Program-made: the position numbers and the translations under genes
The notes under the pieces: generated by a model
What the model saw: the letters and a program-made list of their open reading frames with translations, nothing else
Databases searched by the model: none
Told to the model about the DNA's origin: nothing
Origin: Roseibium sp.
GTDB lineage: Bacteria; Pseudomonadota; Alphaproteobacteria; Rhizobiales; Stappiaceae
Assembly: GCA_017643215.1 (NCBI GenBank)
Contig: JAEPNV010000001.1
Location: 434,001 to 498,000, forward strand
Direction of reading: 5' to 3'
DNA length: 64,000 nt
In this document: piece after piece, positions 35,928 to 43,673 of the stretch
How positions within the stretch are numbered: the stretch's first letter is position 1
How the letters are laid out: each line of letters begins with the position of its first letter

Positions 35928-38900
35928 TTACTCCGCCAAAACGCGTTGTGACGGGAAGACGATCTCCACCATCGTGCCCTGATCGGGCGCCGAATCGATG
36001 TGAAACGTCGCCCGATTGGCCTCGACCAGTGCCTTGGTGAGCGGCAAGCCGAGCCCGGTGCCGTTGCCGCGCCGTGCCGTGTGAAGCTGACGGAACGGCT
36101 CCAGCGCCGCGGTCAGGTCTTTCGCGCTCATGCCCGTGCCGGTATCGCGCACGCGCAATACGACTTCACCGTTGTCCTCCAGGGACGTGGAAATGATCAC
36201 CTGCCCGCCGGACTTGTTGAATTTGATCGCATTCGACAAGAGGTTCAGCACGATCTGGCGCAGAGACCTTGGATCAGCGACCAGGTTCGGCACGGCGTCC
36301 GGCAGGCTGGCCCGGATAATCACCCGCTCGCGGTTTGCCTGAGGCTGCATTAACGCAACGCAATCATTCACCACATCGTTCGGGGACACGGCCGAGAAGT
36401 TCAGATCCAGTTTGCCGGCTTCGATCTTCGACAGATCCAAAAGGTCGTTAATCAGGCTCATGATATGGGAGCCCGACATGCGGATGTCCTTCAGGTATTC
36501 CTTGTACCGGTCATTGCCGATCGACCCGAAGCGCTCGTCCATCATGACTTCGGAAAAGCCGATGATCGCATTCAGCGGGGTGCGGATTTCATGGCTAATC
36601 TTGGCCAGGAAGTCCGATTTGTGCGAGCTGGCGTTTTCCGCCTGGCGCTTGGCTTGCGTCAGTTCCTCTTCGGCGGTCTTCCACTGGGTGATGTCCCGCA
36701 GAACCGCACAGAATTTCTTGTCGCCTTCCGCCTGCGCGATCGGACCGATCGTCATGAACAGCGGAATCAGGCCGCCCGAAGACACCCGGCCGAGCACCTC
36801 CCGGCCGTCATTCAAGACGCTGGCAACGCCGTTGCGCGCCAATCCGTCCAGATAGTCGAGCGCCGCCCGGTGGCTTTCGGGGGCCAGAAATTCGGCGAGG
36901 GGCGCCCCGACCATGTCCACCCGGCTTGCCCCGAACAAGGCTTCCGCCGAGCGGTTGACCTTGAGGATCGTGCCGGCCGGATCCAGAACAAGAACGCCGT
37001 CGGTGGCCGTTTCCAGGATCGCATCGAGTTCCGCCACCTGGCGGCGCAGCGCTGTCGCCGTCTCGGCCGGCGCCAAGTCAACTTCGACCGTGTTGGGCGG
37101 AATTTGGTCGCGGTCAACGATCGAGATCATGAGGCCGTTGCCGCCATTCCACGGCACGGAGTGCATGCGCGCGTCAACCGCTTTCAAGCGCCCATCGGCA
37201 AGCCGGACCTTCAGCGTGTCGTCGACGGTGGCGTCCGTGCCTTCCACATCGGGAAGGCCGTCGTCCTCCGCGTCCGCGAAGACCGCTTCCAGGCCGCCGG
37301 CCTCCGCAAGGGCCGCAAGGCTCTTGTAGCCGAGGAACGCCAGGAGCGTCTCGTTGGCGTAAAGGACATCCCGGTCATGGGCAATGGCGATGCCGATCGG
37401 CAGCCGGTCCAAAAGGCGCGGGTCGATCGGGCCCGATGGTGGCACGACCGGTTCGGGCGCCAGGTCAATGTCCTCGTTGTCCTCCGGCGCGTCAAGCTTG
37501 CCGAGATCGCCCTCGAACTTGGCACCGAGGGCCTCGGCGATTTTCTTGAAGGCGGCAAGATCGGGCCGCGACAGGCGCGACGTGTCGACCGGGACCAGGC
37601 GCGGCTTGGCGCCGACCAGAGGAACGACCTTGTCGTCCGCCGGCTGGTTTTCGGCGGACCCGTCATCGTCGTCAACATTGCTTGTGACAACGCTCAAAAC
37701 CGCGGTCGCTTCCTCCTCGGGAAAGTCGAGTTCCCCATCGCCAACGGCCTCCGCGCGTTCGGCATCGGCGTCCTTGTGCGCGCCGGTTTCAGCGTAAAAA
37801 TCAAGCTCTTCGCTTGGCCTGCCCGCGCTGTCCGGCGCGTCTTGTCCAGGATGAAGAACAGGTTCGGCTTCGCCGAATTCGGCGCCGAACAGGTCGTCTG
37901 TATCCCGGCGGTTGGTGCGAAACGTCTTGGCGAGCGATTTGACCGCCGTTTCAATATCCTTTGGCTCGAGCGGGTCCGGGCCGTTGATGCCGGCAAGGCC
38001 GGGCTGATCGTCCGAAATCACCGTCCGGTCGGTGTCCGCGTCTGTGACATCCGAGACGGCCGAATCGGTCGCCGCCTGCAACGTCTCGGCTGCATCGTCC
38101 GGGTCGTCACTGTCACTCGTGTCTCGGTCGGATCCACTGTCGTCTTCGGTAAAATTGGCCGCCGGTTGCTCGGCTTTAGCCGCGTCCCGGCCGTTCGGGG
38201 CAGGGAGGCTCGCCTCCGGCGTGTCCGGTTCGGCGGAAGAACTGTCGCCGTCCGCGGCGGACGTTGTGTCCGTTGACAATTCTTCTACGGGCGACTGCTC
38301 CGAAGCGCTGTTTTTGCTCATGCCGCGCGCGGGCGCCAATTGGCTCAACAGCGCGGCGGCCTGGGCACCAAGCGGCGTTGCGCCATCGCTGGACGGCGTG
38401 TCGGTTCCACTCCCCGTAGATGTGGCCAAGACCACATCCGATCGTGGTTCCAATGCGTCGTCACCTGAAAGGGTGTCACCGGCAAGGTCGTCGGCGCCGG
38501 CCGCCACGCCGCCATCCTCACCATCGTCCACAATCTCACTCGGGGGCTCGCTGGCGGGCGAGGGATCTGCTTCGCCCTCGTGCGGTTCCTGATCGGCGGT
38601 TTCGGTGGTTGCCGTTGCGTGTTCCGAAGGGTCCAGCCCGGTTTCATCATTGTCTGGGCGGCGGTCCGGCGGATCGGCCAGGAAAGACGCCGCCTGGAGC
38701 GCCGTCACGGCCATCGGCACGGCGGTCACCGTCTCCTGGACCGGTGCAGCGGTGTCATCGGACGGGGACGGATCCGCCACGTCCGGATCGCTCGCGGGGG
38801 CCTTGAGCTCGGCGCCGCCCGCAGCCGCCAAGACGACCGGACCCTCCGGATCATCCTTGGCGTCGGCGGTCCGGCACACGCCGAACCCGCGATAGCCCTC

Positions 38901-40208
38901 GAACTTGCGGTCCCGGTCGAATGCGGGAAGCGCGGCCATGTCCACCGGGACGCGGAGGGCAAGACCGGTCACCGGCCAATGCACCGTCTTGCCCGACCAT
39001 GTGTCGCGCCGGTTCAGCGCATGCGCGATCGTGCCGTTTGTGTCGATGCCGAAGGCCGAGCGAACCTCGTCCCAGGTCTTGCCGACGACATCGGCCGCAC
39101 CGCCGCCGAGGGCTTGCGCGAATTCATCGGATATGAACGTGAAGCGCTGCTCAAGGTCCATTTTCCAGGCGAACCGGATCGGACGGCGCCGGGGCACAAA
39201 TTCGAACCCGGCCGTTTCGGCGGTTTCGTCGCTGTGTTCAGCGTCCTGGTCCGGATCGTGCGACGTTGCCGATTGGGGCTCCGGCTCCGAAGCTTTCTGC
39301 GCATCCGCTTCCAAGCCATCGGACTCGCCGTCCGCCGCGTCGTCCGCAGCGCCCGGGGTATCCTCTGCCAGATCCTGCGCCCGCACCCAAAGCGATGGGT
39401 GGTCTTCATCGGCCGCCGGCTCGTTCTCATAATCGGCATCCGGCAGCGTTGCGTCGCCGGTCGCATCCCCGGCTGAGGCATCTGCCACGACGGCGATCGG
39501 GACCGGATCCGCCACCAATGCATCGTCCATTTCCACGGACCTGTCCGCGCCGGCCACCGTCTCGCTTTCTAGGCCCTTTTCGAGCGGGGCGTTTTCAAAC
39601 AAGACCAGCGTTTTTCCGTCGCCGAACCGGCTCACGAATGCGCTGTGCCGCTCGTGATCGAGGGCAAGATCAAGCCGTTCGGCGCCTGAGGCGGGTGCGA
39701 CGGGTGATTCGGCCGGCCGCGCGGCGACGTCGCCGGCTGCCGCCAGCTCCGTTCCGTCGTCGCCGATGACAAACGCGGATCGGTTGCGCCCGGCAGCCAG
39801 TTTCAAAAACGCCAGAAGCGATGGTTCGTTCAGCGCCAGTGCCGGATCATGGCACACGATCAGCGCGGCGGTCTGATCGGCGGCAAGCTCCAGTCGGGTG
39901 CAAGCGCACATCAGTTGTATCATGCGCAATCCGCGGTCGAACCGCAGACGGTCCATCCGCGGCCGTTCCGTTGGAGCCGTCGCCGCGACCCGCGCGATAT
40001 GGGACCGGGCGGGCGACACTTTGAGATGGGTGAGGTTGCAAAGCGCTTCCACGTCGCGTGCGGAAAAGAAGGCCGCGCCGGCGGCGTTGGCCCACAGGAT
40101 GTGCGCGCCGTCCTTTGAAAAAACCCAGGCCGGATGGGGTTGCAGCGCAAGTTCCGCAAGCTCGGGCCGGGCGCTGAGGTCCATGAAGGTTGATAAATCG
40201 GTGTCCAT
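35928..40208 (-). CDS. pdhS: PdhS-type multi-PAS sensor histidine kinase (1426 aa)
   Basis: This is a large cytoplasmic kinase of the PleC/DivJ-like PdhS group, whose members control DivK and the cell cycle in Hyphomicrobiales. Its C-terminus carries the hallmark 'KSDFLAKISHEIRTPLNAI' with the phospho-acceptor H1206, followed by 'ERFGSIGNDRYKEYLKDI' and a complete HATPase domain ('NLLSNAIKFNKSGG', 'RDTGTGMSAKDL', 'GNGTGLGLPLTKALVE'). PAS-like segments are at about residues 20-70, 350-450, 955-1010 and 1040-1165. Between the second and third PAS is a long stretch, roughly 460-880, rich in Asp, Glu, Ala and Ser, probably disordered. PdhS of Brucella is about 1035 residues, so this one is much longer. 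No TM or signal peptide is seen. Confidence 0.82.
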   Translation of the reverse strand: MDTDLSTFMDLSARPELAELALQPHPAWVFSKDGAHILWANAAGAAFFSARDVEALCNLTHLKVSPARSHIARVAATAPTERPRMDRLRFDRGLRMIQLMCACTRLELAADQTAALIVCHDPALALNEPSLLAFLKLAAGRNRSAFVIGDDGTELAAAGDVAARPAESPVAPASGAERLDLALDHERHSAFVSRFGDGKTLVLFENAPLEKGLESETVAGADRSVEMDDALVADPVPIAVVADASAGDATGDATLPDADYENEPAADEDHPSLWVRAQDLAEDTPGAADDAADGESDGLEADAQKASEPEPQSATSHDPDQDAEHSDETAETAGFEFVPRRRPIRFAWKMDLEQRFTFISDEFAQALGGGAADVVGKTWDEVRSAFGIDTNGTIAHALNRRDTWSGKTVHWPVTGLALRVPVDMAALPAFDRDRKFEGYRGFGVCRTADAKDDPEGPVVLAAAGGAELKAPASDPDVADPSPSDDTAAPVQETVTAVPMAVTALQAASFLADPPDRRPDNDETGLDPSEHATATTETADQEPHEGEADPSPASEPPSEIVDDGEDGGVAAGADDLAGDTLSGDDALEPRSDVVLATSTGSGTDTPSSDGATPLGAQAAALLSQLAPARGMSKNSASEQSPVEELSTDTTSAADGDSSSAEPDTPEASLPAPNGRDAAKAEQPAANFTEDDSGSDRDTSDSDDPDDAAETLQAATDSAVSDVTDADTDRTVISDDQPGLAGINGPDPLEPKDIETAVKSLAKTFRTNRRDTDDLFGAEFGEAEPVLHPGQDAPDSAGRPSEELDFYAETGAHKDADAERAEAVGDGELDFPEEEATAVLSVVTSNVDDDDGSAENQPADDKVVPLVGAKPRLVPVDTSRLSRPDLAAFKKIAEALGAKFEGDLGKLDAPEDNEDIDLAPEPVVPPSGPIDPRLLDRLPIGIAIAHDRDVLYANETLLAFLGYKSLAALAEAGGLEAVFADAEDDGLPDVEGTDATVDDTLKVRLADGRLKAVDARMHSVPWNGGNGLMISIVDRDQIPPNTVEVDLAPAETATALRRQVAELDAILETATDGVLVLDPAGTILKVNRSAEALFGASRVDMVGAPLAEFLAPESHRAALDYLDGLARNGVASVLNDGREVLGRVSSGGLIPLFMTIGPIAQAEGDKKFCAVLRDITQWKTAEEELTQAKRQAENASSHKSDFLAKISHEIRTPLNAIIGFSEVMMDERFGSIGNDRYKEYLKDIRMSGSHIMSLINDLLDLSKIEAGKLDLNFSAVSPNDVVNDCVALMQPQANRERVIIRASLPDAVPNLVADPRSLRQIVLNLLSNAIKFNKSGGQVIISTSLEDNGEVVLRVRDTGTGMSAKDLTAALEPFRQLHTARRGNGTGLGLPLTKALVEANRATFHIDSAPDQGTMVEIVFPSQRVLAE

Positions 40209-40470
40209 GGTTCAATCCCACATGGCTCTAGCGACGGGTCCTTCAGATCCTTTGCCGGCTGCGCCAGTCAACTGGTAAACATCCCGTTAATACCGAGAAA
40301 GGCCGCGCGCGTCCACGCCAAGGCCTTGTGGTACGCCGGTTGGATGAAGGCGTGGTTAATCGGATCAAAGCCATTTGCCGGGGCCCCTGCCGTCATGATA
40401 CGAACGGAGCCCGGGCCTTGGGCCGGTCGCGGCAGGCCTTGCTACTCGAACGGGAAGAGGGACAGGATCC
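40209..40470. promoter_or_regulatory. Divergent gap between pdhS and the first phasin gene
   Basis: The 262-bp gap should hold both promoters. No TTGCANTGCAA site is present here, unlike the second phasin. The phasin gene has a GAAGAGGGACAGG ribosome region. Confidence 0.35.
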
Positions 40471-40854
40471 ATGGCAATCGATAAATCGGGCTTTGAAGTT
40501 CCCGAGCAGATGCGTGATTTCGCCGAAAAGAGTGTCGACCAGGCAAAAAAAGCCTTTGATGATTTCATGTCGGTGACGCAGAAGGCCGTTGCCAATGCGG
40601 AAGAAAGCGCATCGGCGGTCCAAAGCGGTGCCAGCGACGTCAACCGCAAGGGCCTGACCTTTGCCGAAGAGCATATGGACGCTGCGTTCAAATTCGCCCA
40701 GGCGATGGTGAAGGCCAAGGACATGGAAGAGATGATGACCCTGCAGCAGGATTATATGCGCCGCCAGATGGAGGCGCTCGGCGAGCAGGCGCGGGACATC
40801 ACCAACACGGCCACCAAAACAGCGCAGGATGCCAGCAAGGCCGTCAAGCCCTGA
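40471..40854 (+). CDS. phaP: Phasin family protein, copy 1
   Basis: A 127-residue helical, low-complexity protein of the phasin family: 'VPEQMRDFAEKSVDQAKKAFDDFMSVTQKA' and 'AFKFAQAMVKAKDMEEMMTLQQDYMRRQME' are the typical motifs. Such proteins coat polyhydroxyalkanoate granules. It has no signal peptide or TM. A hairpin terminator follows after 22 bases. A longer phasin (170 aa) is encoded 866 bases downstream. Confidence 0.87.
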   Translation: MAIDKSGFEVPEQMRDFAEKSVDQAKKAFDDFMSVTQKAVANAEESASAVQSGASDVNRKGLTFAEEHMDAAFKFAQAMVKAKDMEEMMTLQQDYMRRQMEALGEQARDITNTATKTAQDASKAVKP

Positions 40855-40876
40855 CGCTCCATTGAACAGCGTCCAT

Positions 40877-40902
40877 AAAACCGCGGCCATCGCCGCGGTT
40901 TT
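40877..40902 (+). terminator. Terminator after phasin 1
   Basis: A perfect stem AAAACCGCGGC / GCCGCGGTTTT with a CATC loop; its own T stretch closes the right arm. Confidence 0.8.
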
Positions 40903-40979
40903 GAGGTTGATGACACTCCCCGATTTTTCCGTGGTCATCCTCGGACACCGTTCCGGGGACCCATACAAGCCAAGCCGTT

Positions 40980-41311
40980 ATGGATGCTCGGGCCAAGCCC
41001 ACTGCTGTCCGGTTTAAGATCCGGGGCAGGCGAATGTCATTGAAGCAATTGCGCTTTGTGCGGCCAAAACGGATAAAGACATGCGCTCTGGCATGGGAGC
41101 GGCCCATCATTCGATGCCGTCCCGGAGGCCGCGTGAGCGGCCGTCCGGGACCCAGCAACCACCGCAACTTGTTCCGGACAACAATACCTTCCGCAAAGTG
41201 CTGGGCCCCGGCTTGGGGGCCGGGGCGGCAAGGTGAGGCATGCGGGCTGACAATGAATATCCCGCAATCGGGTTAAACCGGACAGCAATGGGACAGGCCC
41301 GAGCATGACTG
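40980..41311. repeat. About 330-bp element with imperfect terminal inverted repeats
   Basis: The left end (40980-41016: ATGGATGCTCGGGCC, then CACTGCTGTCCGGTTTAA) and the right end (41273-41311: TTAAACCGGACAGCAATG, then GGCCCGAGCATGACTGCC) are imperfect inverted repeats of about 35 bp. One end recurs at 17684-17755. The interior contains further palindromes (GTCCCGG...CCGGGAC near 41130, GGGCCCCGG/GGGCCGGGG near 41207) but no gene. It looks like a miniature or mosaic repeat rather than a complete insertion sequence. Confidence 0.55.
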
Positions 41312-41346
41312 CCGAAAGATAAACTGGTTTGTCGGCGGTCTGAAAT

Positions 41347-41372
41347 CCGCGGTCATCGTCGCGGTTTTTTTT
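41347..41372 (+). terminator. Second CCGCGG-type terminator in the inter-phasin gap
   Basis: Stem CCGCG / CGCGG with an 8-base loop (GTCATCGT) followed by eight T residues. It resembles the terminator at 40877-40902 (same CCGCGG-CATCG-CGCGG words), which suggests duplication of the phasin 3' end. No gene lies directly upstream. Confidence 0.65.
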
Positions 41373-41584
41373 ACATCTGGCGGCGGGCGAACACCGGACG
41401 GTCTGATCCTGAGCGGGCATTGGAAGACCAGATGACCGGGTTTCTTGTGTCCGCAGTTCAACGCAGTGTCGAATTTGCCAATCGCGGCGCCAGAGGAAAT
41501 TCTGGCGGCGGATCAAACCGGTACGGTGGTGGGTTGCGGCCCCGGCGGCCGCCATTCGCGTTACAATGCGGCGGGTTTTGATTG

Positions 41585-41612
41585 TGCAACGCAAAAAATT
41601 GTTGCAATGCAA
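41585..41612. promoter_or_regulatory. Tandem PhaR-like sites upstream of phasin 2
   Basis: Two TGC-N3-GCA sites: TGCAACGCA at 41585-41593 and TGCAATGCA at 41603-41611. The second is within the palindrome TTGCAATGCAA (41602-41612), the reverse complement of the thiolase site. They lie about 110-135 bp before the phasin ATG. Confidence 0.55.
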
Positions 41613-41719
41613 CACAAGCATCCCTATGTTGAGCCTGCGGATGACGACAACGCCTGCCGACCTCCCACGGCAATAGACCCTTTTGAGTGATCGCATCCGG
41701 ACGAAAAGGAGATGAGATC

Positions 41720-42232
41720 ATGACTGAGACCACGACCGCAGCCAAAGCTGCCCCGAAATCCCGCGCCACGAAAGCCGCCAAGGCCGCTCCGGCTCCGGCA
41801 TTCCCGGACTTTGAAGCCTTCGCGATGCCGAAAGTGGAAGTCCCGGCTTTGTTCCGTGAAGCGACCGAAAAAAGCATCGAACAGGCCCGCGACGCCTATG
41901 CAAAGGTCAAGACCGCGGCAGAAGACGCGACCGACCTGATGGAAGACACGTTCGAAACCTCCCGCCAGGGCGTGGTTGAGTTCAACCACAAGGCTGTCGA
42001 CGCCGCTCGCGCCAATGCCGATGCCGCCTTCTCCTTCATGAAGGACATGATGGGCGTGAAGACGCTGGCCGAAGCCATCGAGCTGCAGTCCACCTTTGCC
42101 CGCCAGCAGTTCGACGCGCTTAGCGCGCAGACCAAGGAAATGCAGGAACTGGCGACCAAGCTCAGCTCCGATGTGTCGGCTCCGGTGAAGGAAGCCGTTG
42201 AAAAAACCTTCAAGGATCTGAAGGTCAACTGA
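41720..42232 (+). CDS. Phasin family protein, copy 2
   Basis: A 170-residue phasin. The N-terminal 35 or so residues are Ala/Lys/Pro-rich ('AAKAAPKSRATKAAKAAPAPA'), perhaps binding DNA or polyphosphate, and are followed by the helical core 'FREATEKSIEQARDAYAKVKTAAEDATDLMEDTFE', 'AFSFMKDMMGVKTLAEAIELQSTFARQQFDALSAQTKEMQ'. The ATG at 41720 follows AAGGAG. A terminator lies 41 bases downstream. PhaR-like sites upstream suggest it is the PhaR-controlled one. Confidence 0.88.
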   Translation: MTETTTAAKAAPKSRATKAAKAAPAPAFPDFEAFAMPKVEVPALFREATEKSIEQARDAYAKVKTAAEDATDLMEDTFETSRQGVVEFNHKAVDAARANADAAFSFMKDMMGVKTLAEAIELQSTFARQQFDALSAQTKEMQELATKLSSDVSAPVKEAVEKTFKDLKVN

Positions 42233-42273
42233 TCCGGTTTTAAGCCGGCACGGCCCCAGACCAAGACTGCTGC

Positions 42274-42297
42274 GCCCCGCCTTGTGCGGGGCGTTTT
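42274..42297 (+). terminator. Terminator after phasin 2
   Basis: Stem GCCCCGC / GCGGGGC with a 5-base loop, then GTTTT. Confidence 0.8.
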
Positions 42298-42419
42298 GCG
42301 TCTGCAAACGACACAGCGCGCCGCGCCAATTTCAGTCTTGTGGGCCGGACCAAAGCGCGTTAGAAGACGCCCTTACCGGCGGTGGCCGCCCGGCGAGGGC
42401 CGCCCCGTACCGGCACCGG

Positions 42420-42496
42420 GCAGACGTAGCTCAGTAGGTTAGAGCGTCGGATTGTGGCTCCGAAGGTCGGTGGTTCGAATCCACCCGTCTGTACCA
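42420..42496 (+). tRNA. tRNA-His (GTG anticodon)
   Basis: A complete cloverleaf: acceptor GCAGACG / CGTCTGT, D stem GCTC/GAGC, anticodon stem TCGGA/TCCGA with loop TTGTGGC (anticodon GTG), T stem GGTGG/CCACC with TTCGAAT, and an encoded CCA. The acceptor's first pair is G1:U72, and the discriminator is A73 rather than the usual C73 of tRNA-His. This fits the alphaproteobacterial tRNA-His that lacks the G-1 identity element, although the genome happens to encode a G at -1. Confidence 0.95.
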
Positions 42497-42655
42497 TTTC
42501 CCGAGTCAACTTCTTGATTTCCTTCGCTCATGGACGTTCGGCGGCGTTCGGCGCGTGTGTTGCCGACAAGTCGCGGGCGGAATAGCCGCCGCGCGATCGG
42601 CCCGCCAAGCCGGGACGGCCCAAATCCAATGGGATCCGGTTGAGTGTGCGTGGAC

Positions 42656-43492
42656 TTAGCCGGTTCGGGACTGCTTTTTGGCCGATGCGACGATCCAGGG
42701 TGTCGGGCTTGATCGCCATTCCCAGACCGACAACAATTGGTCCAGATGCGCGAGATTGAAGAACCACTCCGGCATGTTCTCAAGGGTCCGCATGCCGTTG
42801 TCGAAGACGATCTTGACGTCATGTGTTTGGCGAAACAGGCCGAACAGGGTCTCGGTGATGCTGTTCGGCCCGACCGAATGGCACTCCACGATCAGGTCCG
42901 AGTGTTCCAGGTGGGCAAGCGCCCCGGGGGAAAACAGCGCGGCCTCCGCGCCCTCGATATCGACAAAATAAAACACCCGCTGCCTTGAAAAGTCCTCGAA
43001 TGAGGCAGGCTTGAATTCCGGTGCAAGCTGTATGCGGTCGGACACCTGATTGATCACCGCCAGTTTTCGACACGTCTCCAGAGCGGCTGGATTGATGTCG
43101 TAGGCATGGATCGGCGCGTCTTTGAACACCCCGGCAAGACCCACGGCGTAATACCCTTCCGCGCAGCCGATGTTGACGATGTTCTGATAGTCGGTGGACG
43201 AAAGGTCCTGGATAGAGTTCTGGATCGGCTGTTCGTAGGTTCCAAGCAGCTTGGGAACGTAACAGCCTTCGGCGGCGTTCGGCCCCATGTCCATCCCGGC
43301 AAAGATGCCGGACCGGACGGCCGACCCGCCATTTTGCAAGAACGTGTTTTGCAGCAGCGCCGACCGCCATTTGGAGAACAAGCGAAGAAGGTTGTTCAGA
43401 TCGTTCTGGTCGAGCGATTTAACATTGCTTTGGCGATCGCTCAGCCCGATGCTTTGTAAAAGCATTTGGGTGACGGTTTCATTCAGGTCCAT
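42656..43492 (-). CDS. Class I SAM-dependent methyltransferase (FkbM-like)
   Basis: This is a 278-residue cytoplasmic protein with a Rossmann methyltransferase core: motif I 'IVNIGCAEGYYAVGLAG' near residue 105, motif II 'IHAYDINPAALETCRKLA', and motif IV 'VFYFVDIEGAEAALFSPGA', typical of FkbM-like enzymes. The first 90 residues and the C-terminal 60 are less conserved. No sugar or polyketide genes are close, so the target is unknown. It lies 159 bp from the tRNA-His on the opposite strand; gap 43493-43673 holds no gene. Confidence 0.75.
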   Translation of the reverse strand: MDLNETVTQMLLQSIGLSDRQSNVKSLDQNDLNNLLRLFSKWRSALLQNTFLQNGGSAVRSGIFAGMDMGPNAAEGCYVPKLLGTYEQPIQNSIQDLSSTDYQNIVNIGCAEGYYAVGLAGVFKDAPIHAYDINPAALETCRKLAVINQVSDRIQLAPEFKPASFEDFSRQRVFYFVDIEGAEAALFSPGALAHLEHSDLIVECHSVGPNSITETLFGLFRQTHDVKIVFDNGMRTLENMPEWFFNLAHLDQLLSVWEWRSSPTPWIVASAKKQSRTG

Positions 43493-43673
43493 TTAAGTGC
43501 TGTCACGCATTTGAGTTTTCGCATGGCCGGCTGCCGACTGGCCTTGGCCCGCGATCCTATGCGCCTTTCAGGACTGGCTCAATTGGCATTACGCGCGCGG
43601 CCCGGTCGCGGCGTTGGCTCGGCGCCGGTCTGGTGCGCGGCGACCGCGCGGGTCACCGGCTCGCTGAATTCAG

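Noticed and set aside
36465..38276. Plus-strand open frame of 603 codons
   Set aside because: Antisense to the PdhS kinase; low-complexity and without motifs.
42420..42655. Genomic-island attachment site at the tRNA-His
   Set aside because: No integrase gene is near and no direct repeat of the tRNA 3' end was noticed in the window.
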